Notes under the pieces: generated by a model | What the model was told of the DNA's origin: nothing | What the model saw: the letters and a program-made list of their open reading frames with translations, nothing else | Databases searched by the model: none | Origin: Nymphaea colorata | Taxonomy: Eukaryota; Streptophyta; Magnoliopsida; Nymphaeales; Nymphaeaceae | Direction: 5' to 3' | Length of the DNA stretch: 64,000 nucleotides | NCBI RefSeq assembly: GCF_008831285.2 | Contig: NC_045146.1 | Span: forward strand, 8,010,972 to 8,074,971 | Shown here: piece after piece, positions 23,640 to 37,100 of the stretch | Position numbering within the stretch: the stretch's first letter is position 1 | How the letters are laid out: the number at the start of each line of letters is the position of its first letter | Program-made: the position numbers and the translations under genes

Positions 23640-24690
23640 CAATAGTGATAAGCCTGGCCAAGTAGCGAAGGCTGAATCGGGTCTATTGGAGTCATGGACC
23701 AGAAGCAGCCTATCTAGGTTTGTGGATCAGGTAATTTCCTCTTTCCACTTCTTTCTATCTTATTTTCCTAGATAGAATTTAATTTTGGTTAGGGGCGTGG
23801 AGGTCATGTATGTCTCCTTCCATTCTCTTTCTTTCATTTCAGTATTTAATTTTTCTAGTTTATGCCGTTGCTTTAGTGCATTTGAGCATAGAGTTTCCCT
23901 TTTATTAAGTGATAATATAGGATCATGCATCTACATATGATTTTAAACAAGTACTAGCACAACTCATGTAGAGCCCAGCTTGACATGATCAAAACCATGG
24001 CATGTAACACTAATTCTGACATGAAAATAGTGCATCAGTCTAAGTTCTACATGAACACACTTTCGGAAACATAGCTTTCCAAACATGTTTTCTAAAATCA
24101 AAGCCTTTTCTAAAGCGTGTTCCCCATAAGGCTATATCACTTGTGATCAAGATCCAACCCTAGGTGGACCCTGAGTCAGCCTTATAAGGCCAAACTCAGA
24201 CCAGTCTTAGAATCCTCAACCTGACCCTTAGAAGTCTTAGAACTAGGTCCCTTGACCGACTCATGTGAGATATTAAAGACTACGACTTAGCCGATCCGGA
24301 GACCCTAGATAGGATCAATCATGAAGACATGAACCCATTATATTCAGATTGGATCTCTTATCTAGATAACAGATCTCAGGCCTAGGACCAAGTCTTGATA
24401 TTTTTAGGGTCTCCATGTTGGATTTAGAAGTCGAGCCTTGATACTATCGGATCTTCATTTTGAGTCTAAAACATGATATTAGATCTTGATCTTGAATAAT
24501 GAATCTGGGTACTAGATCTAGAAAGAGATCCTAATGGATGGATGTTTAATTTGGATATCAGACTTATACATTGGATTTTGGATAATTATTTCTGAATTTT
24601 ACAAGTCATAAGATAATCACGAAATTCAAATTATAACTTCAGATCCACGTCCCCATGAGTCCAAACCCTACAGAGACTGGATCTTGATTA
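23640..24690. repeat. Dispersed LTR-like repeat, copy 2
   Basis: It shares order and wording with 54500-56060. Both have AAGCCTGGCCAAG/CCAGGCTCAACAAAG followed by a pyrimidine-rich TTTTCCTTTCT segment, a run of CATGCAT words, many GGATCT/TTGGATC units, and a closing AGATCCACGTCCCCATGAG/AGGTCCACGTCCCAATCC block. It is diverged and non-coding, and probably part of an LTR. Confidence 0.45.
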
Positions 24691-24699
24691 CATGTGATC

Positions 24700-27560
24700 T
24701 AGTTTGCATGCATCATATGAGCCCAAGATTCAGCTTGTCTGGAGAGGGGCATGAACCATCGCTTTCTCAAGTTTTGTAATTTATTATGAAATCTCCAATT
24801 CTGATGGTTTGCATAGATTTTCCAAAATTGAGCATTTTCAAACCTAAGGCACAGGATCATGATAGATGATGAATAGTTCGACCTCGTATATATGGACGGA
24901 CAAATGGAAGAGGGTGCATCATCTTCTCCATTTCCACACAATGGAATGAAATTACTATATTGCCCTAGGTCTCCACTAAAAATTACATTCATGCCACTGA
25001 CCTACTGGCCTTGCCTTTCTAGAATTAGTCACCAATGTCCCTTGCTCCCGATCGGAGTTTTACTGAGCTATCTAAACTCATGTAGAGCCAGCAGCCATCT
25101 GCCATTCCCTCCATCTCAATCCACTCTTGTGTTGTCATTCTTTCTTTCCTTCTTTTTGGTAGGTTTCATTGTTTTCTTCTTAGTTTACTCCTATGTGACT
25201 CAGACTCGGATTGGCTGAAGATTAGTAGGTAACTTAGTTGTGCTAAGTGATAAATTAATTTTTGTAGTGCATTTTTCTATAAATAAAAAAAAAATGATTG
25301 TAAGTAAGTTTCAGGGGATTTCAGTTTTTATTTTTTCATTAACTAAAACTAAATAACACCTAATATGAGCATTTATGTATATTTGGTAAACAAGAGACAA
25401 CAAACTTTAGCATTTAGTAATGCAAGGCCCAGTAAATGGAGAATCCCAATTGCCCACTCGGGTGATAGATCGATCAACCAGTCATAGGTGGAGCCGTTCA
25501 TTTTGTGGGCACCTCTATTCGTTTTCACTAGGAGAGTTTTGCTGGTCCGTGGGTTTTGGATTACGGTGGTCTTCGTTGTTTGGCAGTGGGATATTGTTGA
25601 GGCTTGGTCAGTAGTCGACATTGCTAATTGCCATTGGATACTGGTTTTTGCATTCGCTCGTCGCTATTTATTTGCTTAAGATTAGTTTCTAAAGACACTT
25701 TAGTTGGAGTGGAGCTAAGGTATGGGCCTTCCTCCCACTTTAAAATTAAAAAAAAAAAGTACATATAAATTTTTAAAAAAAATTATTTATTTTATATAAA
25801 AATTTAAAAAAAATGATAATTGAATTGTAGTCAAAATTTAAAAACTTTAATTCAGGTTCCCTCGTTAAAAAAAATTTCTACTTCTGCCACGGCCTCTAGA
25901 ACCCATTTTTTGAACAAGTTTTAAAAAGTGAAGGGTGCTTTTTGTCGTGTTAACCAAACACTGACTATATTTTCTTCCAAAATTCATTAAAAAATGGTTT
26001 TTATGAAAGAAGAACAAAGCCATTTTTTTGAAGGGGTCCACCCAAACGCCGTCTCACAGTTTTGCCTTTTTTCCCCCCCACCCCCCTTAATTTTACGTTT
26101 TTCAATTTCCAGTTTATGTTTAAATTACAAAATACATCTCTAATCGATCCGATTCACATGATTCACCGATGCGCCGAATCGCGGAGCTTTCCGATTCGAT
26201 TAAAACTCTGGTTTTGATGACGTCATTGATATAAAGTCTCTAGAGAGACGAATTTGGCAGCTATTTCGCCGGATTGGGTCAGTATTGTTGGCCGAAAAAC
26301 ACAAAACTCGCCGGCGGAGTGACGTTCTAATGTTCTTCATGTTGGCCAGCTAAATTCGATGCTATTTTTAAAGGATTTTCAGCTTGAAACATGCCCAGTT
26401 AACGGATTTTTTGTTAGGGAGCAGAAAAGGAAACCGGAGAGCCGTTGATTTGCCAGAGGTTCGATTTAGAATGTGGTTAAATCGTGTTCAGTGGCGTCTG
26501 ATTGAGAAAGAACGACATTTTTGTTTTTCCATGTCAAGAGGATTCAGGTGGAGTTTCTCCATCGCCGGCCACCGTCGAGCGAGCGGTGGGTCCCTTCTTT
26601 CTCAGAAATTTTCAATTTCATCCTGCTCTTTCTAGTTGTCCCCAAAACGAATCCTTGGCTTATTTGTTCTCGTCTTGCGACCAGTTTTCTTTGGTTTTCC
26701 TTTTTCTTTTTTTTTATAAGTGCCGTGACAGCGTAAAAATTTTGCTTTTCCTTGTTCATCTCCAGTTTAGTTTCGGGTGTATCGTTCTTTTAGCTTTCTT
26801 ACTTCAGGTGTAGTCGTCCTAGTTCATCTTTGGTTGTACCATTTACTGACGTCTGTCGCCCATCCTCAATGAAGAACGAAGTTTAATATGCATTTGCTGA
26901 CCTTCAAGTGATTTCATCATGGGAAGTTTTATACCTTTATTTGACATCTTCTGTTACGTTTTTCTTATAATGTCAGAAAACGCAGACCTTTTTCTTGTCT
27001 GTGATGGTCACTTACCACAGCAAATCACTGTTACTGTCTTATGAATATCTAAAAAGAAAGAGGTCAAAATTAATCAAACATTGACAAGTATTCATGAATC
27101 TTCAAAAATAAATACAACCCTACAAGCTAAAGTTTACTTTCATCGTTCAAAAACTCTATGGGACCATTTTGGTATTAGAAATGTTATATGAGTGTTTCAT
27201 GATTCTGTTTCAAAATTGTGGTAGATTCATCAAACTTTTGAAAAGTGTTCCACAAATTTATTCCTATTTTAAGGCATATTCATGAAATACTATTTCTAGT
27301 ACCAAACCAGCCATATAAATCATCACACCAATACAATATTCATAAGTTCCAAATTTCTGCGAAGCAATATGCACTTATTTATGGCCAACATTTTTTCTAA
27401 TGGCACGGTGGAGAGCTATATGTGGACATGTCAGTGCTCCTCACTCTTTAAATTATTCCGTTACACGAAGTGATGTAAAGCGCACAATAGGTTTGCTATT
27501 ATTCTCTTTGCGGTTTGCACGTCTTCACAACCGGGTTGGATCCGGGAGTGTTAAGTACAG
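24700..27560. other. Non-coding flank upstream of L2HGDH
   Basis: No gene recognised. Open frames here (for example 24892-25218 and 26384-26813) show no conserved motif and lie in biased sequence. Several poly-A and poly-T runs occur at 25740-25900. Confidence 0.4.
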
Positions 27561-27820
27561 GATATAGATCGGGTGAAAATCGAATCCGACCCATTTGTCA
27601 CCACGTCGTGGGCCTATGGTTGCCATATATTTCTTCAGGAAAACCCAAAAAGTTTTTAAAATTGTCGTGGGATTTTGGCGCGCCCGAGATCTTCCCATGA
27701 ATCATATCGGCGACAACGCCTCCGACCCGTCGGATTCCGATTCGCCGCCATCTCGAACAGTTTGCTCGATGTACCAGAACGGAGAGAGGGTCGGCAAAGG
27801 CCGAAGCAAGAGGAAAGAAT
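27561..27820 (+). promoter_or_regulatory. L2HGDH proximal promoter/leader with E2F-like site and overlapping uORF
   Basis: GC content rises here above the AT-rich flank. TTTTGGCGCGCC at 27673-27684 contains TTTGGCGC, a match to the E2F consensus TTTSSCGC. An upstream ATG at 27697 opens a 62-codon frame in a different register. It runs past the main ATG and stops at about 27885, so it would compete with main-start initiation if transcribed. The transcription start is not visible, so whether both elements lie in the mRNA is unknown. Confidence 0.45.
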
Positions 27821-28111
27821 ATGCTCAAGTCGGTTTTCTGCAAGTTGCGGGATTCAGTGGCGAAGAAGTCGATCGAGATCGGTAAGTCTTGCCGTCGGTT
27901 TGCGGCAAGCAATGACGGAATCCCGAGAGAAAGAACAGATTGTGTGGTTATCGGCGCCGGAGTTGTGGGGTTGGCTGTCGCTAGAGCTCTGTCTATGGCA
28001 GGGAGAGACGTCCTGGTGGTTGAATCCGCCTCCACTTTCGGTACTGGCTCTAGTTCCCGCAATAGCGAGGTGATTCACGCGGGGATTTACTACCCTATTA
28101 ATTCACTGAAG
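27821..28111 (+). CDS. L2HGDH: L2HGDH exon 1 (targeting peptide and FAD-binding fold)
   Basis: 97 codons, ending in phase 0 at ...NSLK before the donor GTTAGC. It holds the likely mitochondrial presequence ([16 protein letters not shown]..., no acidic residue until I-E at 18-19), the dinucleotide-binding GxGxxG (IGAGVVGLA), an ESAS acidic end of beta-2, and the [15 protein letters not shown] motif near the flavin. A pyrimidine tract with CT repeats begins a few bases after the donor. Confidence 0.92.
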
Positions 28112-28128
28112 GTTAGCTCTCTTTCTCC

Positions 28129-28181
<53 letters not shown>

Positions 28182-31100
28182 AGATGCTTCCTGAATGATG
28201 GGTGTGAAAGAGTGTTTGATGTTTCTTGTTGGGTTCTTTTGAGTTGTATTGCTTTTGATACTTTGGAGGTTTTTGCTGTCTCTCATTTGGATCTATGATG
28301 ATTATGAATGAGTGTAGTGATTTCTTGGCCTTCTTGTGTGGTTTGGTGAGTTAGAATGAATTTTGGTCTTTGATGTTTCTGTTGCTGAGTTATTACTCTT
28401 GGGTTCTCCGTCTGATGCTTCATGGATGATGAATGTGGGTCTCCAATGAATTGTTGCTGTTTCTTATTTGGATTATTGGTTTATGATGCTTTATGGACGA
28501 TGAGAGTGGAAGTCCTCGCTCTTGCTTGTGCGGTTTGTTTTGACTTAGACTCCAACATGGTCTTGGTGTTTCTTTTTGCGACTGTTAGTGTTTCTCAATT
28601 GGGATTCTTGAGGTTAGACTGCAAGTTGGTGGTCAGGTTGTTATATCCGGTGTTTCTGTTGCACCAGCTTGAGTACTGAACTTGACCCAAACTTGGTCAT
28701 TCCTTATTTGCCTTTGACATTTTGGGTGATTGCAATTGATTGAATATGTGATCCCCACTATAAACAGAAAAAAAATGCGCATCACAACAGAAGACGTATG
28801 ATATGCATACTTCGGTTTGATTCTTAACCTACACCCGTTTTCCTTTCATCAATACTTTTAAAGTTCACATTTCCATAGACATCTATTGGCAGTTTTCCAT
28901 TTCTTTGCTATTTAATAAGTAGATACATCATCCAATTGCCCTTGATGATAGAACTTTATCCTTGGTTTGTTCATAAAACATGTGGTTTCGAGCTATGTAG
29001 ATAAAACTTTTACTATAATGACATGTTTGGTAGGTTTGCCCAAACAAGCTCCCATGTTTATCGAATGCTGTTTGAGCTACATGCTCTCCATTGTTGTAAT
29101 AGCCATCACTCGCACTTTGTCTCTATAGATGAATAGAAAGACCTTCATTTGTTTTTCGTCCTTCTATGATATTAAACAAATCATATAAGAAAACACATTC
29201 CCTTTGTAGAGCGTATGTTATTTAGGCTCGTGCGCATTCCATATCAATGTTAAGCATTAATCATAATGAAGAAGAAGAGATAAAAAAGCTCCCTTGTCAG
29301 AGTTCTTTTCAAGCCACAGTCATGAAATGATAGTTTGCAAACCTGTGAATTAGACTAGCATCGGCTGGTGACTGGGTCATGACTCATGGGTCAACGAGTC
29401 ATCTGGGTCAGGTTCAGGTAATAAATGTTTATATTATAGTGTACTTTTACTATAAATGATGGCAACATTTAATATATCCCAGTGTTGTACGTATCGTACG
29501 ATACGGGGCCGTATCGTACGATACGTATCGTATCGTTTGCAAAATACGATACGATACACCCCTGTATCGCAAATGGGGGTGTATCGTACTTGTATCGTAC
29601 GATACGTGCGATACGGGCCCCCGTATCGTACGATACGGTGCGATACGGGCTGATTTCTAAAAAGGAGACTTGAAACCCATTTTTTCGAGTTTTTTTATAA
29701 AAACCCACCCCTTCCTCATTTCTAATCTATAGATTGTACCGTTTTAGAGGGAAATCATTGATTTCCATTGTGAAATCATCGATTTCCATTGTGAAATCAT
29801 CGATTGTCACCGTGAAATCATCTATTAAAGCATGGATTTGTGCATGGGTGGCTGATTCCCATTGAGAGGAAATGGTTTTTTTTTTAAACCATGAAGATAT
29901 AGATGAAAAAGAATGATATTGTTATGAATTTTGATGTCTATGAAGTATGAATGATGAACCGTGAACGTGTAAGTTTATAGCATTTAGCAAAATAATAAGT
30001 CTATCATTATCTAAAAGACTAAACCATGTTTTCTATGAAGAATTTATTATTTTTAATTTTTTCTGATTTTTTTTTTAATTTTTTCTGATTTATTATTATT
30101 ATTTTTTAAAAATTTACGATACGGTTACGATACGTTACGATACGTTACGATACGGCGTATCTTAAAGCCCGACCGATACGCCTTACGATACGCTTTTTAC
30201 AACATTGATATATCCAATAAAATAACTTGTAACTATAAAGTAAATGCCAATGTTACTAAAATCAGCATGAATCGGCCTGAATTGGTTGACTCAAATCAAA
30301 TCCCTTTCGATTTCATGTAGATGCTGTTTTTGAGACTTTGTAAAATTAGATGACTTTGGACGGAATTACCAGAATTGGGCTTGGATCGGCCAATTCAAAG
30401 TTGTTGAATCGGTTAAAAAAAAGTAAAAGAAAAATATTTGAAGAACTGAATATGGCCGTTCGGGTAAAGAAAAGGACACTGACTATAGCATCAAATTAGA
30501 GTGGGTAAAAAAGAGGTGCAGATATCAAGACAAAAGGTAATAATGGTTTAGAGTCTAGAGACCATGTAGACCACCACATTAAAACACCCATGCAAGCATA
30601 AAAAAAGGGCGATATAAGGTGGTATTTCACTTTTGTTATGAACCTGGTCATATGAGGTCTCAACCTTAATTTAAGGACTTCAAGCATGATAAGAAGACCA
30701 TGGGTTCATCAACTCAGCATGAAGAAAGCAGAGTTAGTGGATCAATTCATCAGTAGAGGCATTTTAAAGTTTTAAACTCTTCTCGGAGGAGCTATTTTGG
30801 CTCCCATCTCATACATAAGCTATTTCAAGTTTTCAACTACTTCCACCCATAGTATGTCTTTTTGGCTTTTAGATTCTAATGCATCATTTCATATGATTCC
30901 AAATGACTTTATGCTGTCTGATTATCAGTCAATCAGAGGTGTATCATTTTTTTTCTCCACTGATGGAACATCTTTCAAATTGAAAAAATAGAGATTCTGG
31001 AAAAATCTTTCGAAGCAAATAAAAAAAATTTATGTTTCAAGAATTAGTTTAGTGCCAAAACTAAATGTGAATTTATTCTCCATCTTGCAATCCTGCACAA

Positions 31101-34100
31101 TGGTGGTAACGTTGTATTTACATCAAATAAATATTAGTTGCACAATCATTGGTCTAGGAAACTATTGAGAAATACTTTTGGAAAAGAGATCTCTATTTCA
31201 TGGATAACATGAATCTACCTAAATTCCTTTTTTGTAGTGTTGTGCAACCAAAAGATATTGATGTTAGGAATCACATGCTTGGCATCCAAGAATGTAAACA
31301 ACTTGTCTATTTTGCCTTTTAATGAGAATTTCACAAAAATGGATTTGAATGTAATGAATTATTGGGAAAATGAAAGCTTTACCATTTGGCCAAAGGACTT
31401 ATTTAAGACACTTTTTCAATTGGTTCATTCAGATATTTGGGATCCTGCTCCTATCTTATTTAAAGGAAGAGTTTTCTATGTTGTTATTTTTGTTGATGAT
31501 CACACAAGATACTGTTGGATCTTAAATTTAAAATCTAATGCATTTGCAACATTTAAGATTTTTTAGAGCATGATTAAGAACTAATTTGGATCAACTATCA
31601 TTCGAGAACTATGAGATTGTTCATCAATGCCCTGACTCCAGAAATACTGAGTAAAATAGTTTAGTGGTTTAGTGGAAAGAAAGCATAAACATCAACATAT
31701 CTTATAAATAAAATGGCTTCAAAAATCCTTTTTCAAAGACAACTCCTTGAAAACTATTTAGATATAAACCTGGCTACAATAAACTTAGGATCTTTGGATG
31801 CAAATGTTGTATTTTCATTTTTAAATGGTAAAGGAGATAAACCATATTCTAAAGCTATTTCGTGTGCCTTTATTGGATATTCCCAAGTACAAAAAGATAT
31901 AAGGGTTATGTTGTTCAAACAAAAAATGAGGAAACTTTGGAAAGATACAAAGCAAGATCAGTAGCTAAAGGTAGTCAAGAGTATGGAATCTACTATGAGC
32001 ATTCCAAATGACAAAATCCTTAAATTAAGAAAACTGCTATGTGGCCTCAAGCAACCCCCCAAAGTTCAGTTTGACCGATTTAATGATATAATAAGAAAAT
32101 GTGGTTTTAGATGTTTCACTTACAATATTTAATGATACCTATACATGTATTGTAGTTTTGCTACTTTATATTGATGACATGCTGATCATCATCAGCAGCA
32201 GGAAAACAACTAATTAAGTTAAATCCTTTTCGAAGAATACATTTAAAATTGCTGATTTAGTTTTTAGAATCTATTTTTTAGGAATTGAAGTTAGTTATTC
32301 TACATGAGGGTATGTTTTATCACAAAGTCTGGTTTAGATATTGTTGCCAGGTCTTGAATAATAGACGAGAAAGTTGTTGAAACCTAAACATTTTAGCTCT
32401 AAATGGAGTTGTTGGAGCTTAGCCAATGGCCTGCTCTTCTCTTGTGTATAAGTAGACTCCCTCATTCAGTTCTATGCTTTTCTCAGCAGATTAAGTGAAA
32501 TATATTCATTACCTTTATGAGTTTTAGTGTGCTTTGATGCACTAGCTGAAGAGCCATTGTTGGCTTTGTGTGTTTTTAATCTTGAGTATTGAATACTCTT
32601 GTTCTTGGGCTGCTTTACACCTGCTTGCTGCAAATCCTTACAAGGGTATGGTTGGTTTAGTGACTTTTTACATTGTTATGCAAGTGGGGATGCCCCAAGG
32701 TTTTCCTTCATTGTTTATTACATAGTCACAAAAAACGCGTTTTTTCTGAAAAAAAAACGCGATAAATTAAATGGCCATTTAAAACTTAAAAAGACACTTT
32801 TTTTAAAAAAAAAAGCGTTAAAAACGAAACTTTTTTTCAGTTTTTTTAATGCCAAACAGTTCTTTTTCGTTTTCTATTGTTTATTTGTTGCAAATCTACT
32901 TATCTTATGATGTTTGTGTTATAAGTTTCTCACTTATTTTATTTTTCCCCATTTTTAGTTTTTTAAAATTTTTAAAAATTTACCGTATTTTTCCCATTTT
33001 TCTCCTTTTTTTTTTCAAGCTCGCCGTATTATACCCGATGAAAACCTCGTCGTTTAAAACTCCAAGACGTTATTTGTGACTATGGTTTATTAAAGCTGAC
33101 TTGATTTTTGAGAACATAGCTGATTTATGTGATCGCTGTTGTATTGCTCATGAAATGCCATGGTTAATCTTCTGATGCTGAGAAACCAGGGGCAGTAAAC
33201 CAGCTTCAAGCTGGCTGCTTTTTCATTTTTTCAAATGTCAATTCAGTTGCAGTTTCAGGGCCAATAATAATTTAATAGCATGGCTTAAGAATATTGCATG
33301 ACATTAGGTTTTTGATCTTTGGTCTGGATTTTAGGACTAGATGTTGATTTAGATTTATGTTTGTGTTCATGCTGGTTAATTTTTTTTCCTTGCTACATTT
33401 TGCTGTACATATGACCTAAACCAAGTACATGGAAATAAACAATCAACAATGTGGATCTTTTAATAGCTCATAATCAACTTACCAGTTTGAAGTCTTTGGT
33501 GTGTGGTACCATCTTATGATGTTCATTCTTGATTTTTCCAAGTTTGGCATGAGGTCAATGCTGGGTTCTAGTGGATGGTTGGTTTGTTTTTGTCAGAAAG
33601 ACATTGAGCAATTTTATCTTTCTAAAACAGAAATGTTGCAGGATTACTTTGTTTCCTATTATCTTCCAAGTGATTGATTCAGTCTATCCAATCAGTTTCT
33701 TGAAATTAAATATTGCAAAAAGAAACGACCAGATATCTAATTAAAATATGTAAACAATAGGCTTTTAAAATGTGTAAGGGTCCGTTTTTCCTATGAGTCT
33801 GAAGGACATGCTTGTGCTAGTTTAGGCTGGCTTTATTCATAAGAAGGCTGCCAAAGAGGGAAACCAATGGAACTTATGCACGAAATGGAAGAAGGAAATG
33901 GGCAGTGGCTGAGATAGGATAAAAAAGAATGTGGATCATTTAAGATATGGATAAGTTCCTTATAAATTTGTACACATTTATGAATCATGCAAAATGTAAT
34001 GTTATTTGAAGTTTCTTTTTTAATAGCTAAAACTGATCACTATAATAGTTAGTCTGTAGACTGACTTTGTCTGCCTGAGGCCCTCAACTAGGCAAATGAT

Positions 34101-37100
34101 AGGGGAAATTCATTCAGTTAGGCTAGGGATTGCTCGGCATGCTTGTGGGACCAACTATTGTTAAGTAAGGCCAGATGGTTTGCACTTGGAATGTGGATAG
34201 CCGGAATGAGTTCAAAGGCATTAGTCCTTAGCCAAGCCAAGAAAGTGCCACACCCATTACTCATTTTGATGGTTGATGAGGGAAGAATTTGAATGATGAT
34301 TTTCTGGAATGCTTGGGGAGAACTTCTTGTCTAATCCAAGAACAAAACTTCTATTTGTGAAGATGAATATAGGCTGACCGAGGGCTTGAGGCAACCCTGT
34401 TGACACCAGGCTAGAAGGTCGCCGCATGACAAGAAAAATTGTTGCACAAAATCCAATTTGCATAATTTTTTCTTAAAATTCAGTTCTTAAAATTAATGCC
34501 TGTAAAACCTTGCTTCCCGTTATTAGGTAAAATGCCTAGTTTCTCTGTTCAAAATGTGGCTTCCAAATGTAGGTAGAAGTTTCTACAAACCACAGTTTTC
34601 ACTTTGTATGCTGCCCTTATAGATGCTGAGAAAAAGACAAACTTTTGTTGATTGTGCATTCCATATTAATAACGTTGAAGGATGTCCAAGACTGATACAA
34701 AATCCCTCAATCAATGTATTTCGTTTTTTATGGGCCTTTTTGTGTATGAGTTCAAAAATCTCAAGCCAAAAATTTCCTCATTAATGGTTGGTATGTCACT
34801 GTTACAGTGTAAACTGATACAGATTCCAAATCATTTTCTTGCTTTCTTCTGGTTGATACCCGAAAATCAGATTTAACTTTAGCTTTTTCATGAAGGGGAT
34901 GAATGCACATCTACATTTTTTCTTCCTTTCTTTCATCACTTTACCGTTTTTGGCATCTGACTAAAGGCATATCTGTCTAGGCAACTTTTTGCGTCAGAGG
35001 GAGGGAGATGCTATACAAATATTGCTCACATCATGGGATTCCACATGCCAATATTGGAAAACTAATTGTAGCTACAAGATCATCAGAGATCCCAAAATTG
35101 ACAGCTCTTTTGAATTGTGGAGTTGCAAATGGTGTTACGGGGTTAAGAATGATGGAGGGTTCGGAGGCCACACTGATGGAATCTGAACTACATTGTGTGA
35201 AAGCTTTGTGGTCTCCTTGCTCTGGCATAGTTGACAGCCACTCTCTGATGCTTTCTTTTGTGGTATGTTCCTTACACCTTGAATTTCTAATGAAAGTTAT
35301 TGTGTGATTTGTTGCTTCACATTATTTGTGTGAATGGTAAAAAAAAATATCATTTTCAACAGGTCTGCAGGAGGATATTGTTTTTGCTTAACAAAAGTTA
35401 TTGGAAACCAATGTTAGCTTAAGGAATACCATAAAACAGAAATAGGAAATGCACTAACAGTCTAAGAAGTGCATACTTTGTGGAAAGAAAGTGAACGAAT
35501 TCAATATCAAGTGGAATCAGCATAATTGCTACTTTAAAATCAAGATGGGGAACAACTTACTTTTTTCTCTTCCTAAAGAGCTAAGTATGGAGTTAACCAG
35601 AACCTGTCCCCTTGCCTTCAATAAGAAGTTTATTTTTTGATTCATCTTGTGATGGATGTAATAACTTCACAAATTGTCACTTTTTTAGATTTATCTCTTT
35701 TGGTTAAACGGTCGGTTTCAATATAATCCTAGTTCTGTCAAGCTTTTCTAATTTTCGCATCAATATGGATTCAGGGAGAGGCTGAGCATCATGGTACAAC
35801 ATTTTCATATAATACTGCTGTTGTTGGTGGCCATGCTGGAAACAAAAACTTTCATCTTTATGTGGTTGAAAGTAAGGATATTGAAGGTTTCATGAACCAC
35901 CACTTGCAGCCCCAACTTGTGTTGGTCCCAGATTTTGTTGTCAACTCTGCTGGTTTAAGTGCATTGTCCGTTGCAAAGAGGTTTGAAGGACTATCCCATG
36001 GCGCGAACTTGGATTCTTCTTATGCTCGTGGGTGCTACTTTAGACTATCTAAATCTATGAAGTCACCTTTCAAACATTTGATTTATCCAATTCCAGAGGA
36101 TGGTGGCCTTGGGGTGCATGTTACATTGGACTTAAGTGGCCAAGTGAAATTTGGGCCGGATGTCGAATGGCTTAATGTTGATGAGACGTCAAGTTTCTTG
36201 AACAAGTAAAAATTTTCTCATTTTGGTTGATCTTATCACTTGATCCTTCTCCAACATATTTGTGGATTTTGAGCTCAATTTCTTTCTAGACATACCATAA
36301 CCAGAAATTTGTAAAAAGTTAAAAACCATTTTCTCATAGAAATTAATGCCTGTTTTTCTATAATACAGTCATTCTTTTGTTCACTTCATGTTAAGGCATG
36401 TTGGAAATAAACTTATTTGAACGACTTAATGTGCTGTAGATTCTAGAAAATCAATCAAAGCATGCATACCATGAGAAAAAAGAAAAACTATACATGCAAC
36501 TTAGTCAGCTTATAGAGAACTCACTATATACATTTATTCTTTAAATGAATACAAAGTGCATTATTGTTTCCGTAAATATTCATTGGCAATAACTTATGGC
36601 CAAGAACCTCAAATTGTGAAGCTTCATGGAGAGGATAAATTTGTATTGGTGCATTGTCTATAAAAGGTTGCATGTTCTAGACAGTAGGGACTAGGGAACA
36701 TTTTTTCTGTCCTTGGGATATAGACCGTATTTTTAGCAAAGTATAGCGTTAAGCAAATTATAACTTAAGACATTGGAAAACATGCTTGCCCCCTCCAGCT
36801 TTGGAATTCAATCTTGCTAGCAACGTTTATTAAATGAAAAGTTAAGCTGGTGGAGTATTAGATAACATTGTATAAGGTTGAAAGGTGCTTTGACTGTTGT
36901 CTTCAAATGATGACTCTGAACGGTACATTTTATTTGTAAGGAGGATCAGATGAGAGAGAGAGAGAGAGAGAGAGAGCATGTGCCACTTATTTTTAATGAT
37001 TGCAAATCACACCAATGAATTTGCCTTTTACTGTTATATTGTTCGTTTCTTTATCTGTTATAGAGCTCCTTTCAGTTTCTTTCAATGTGTCACTGTAGTA

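Noticed and set aside
27598-28062. 154-codon minus-strand frame and 132-codon alternative plus frame over L2HGDH exon 1
   Set aside because: They are shadows of the exon that encodes the FAD-binding motif in the correct frame, with no homology of their own.
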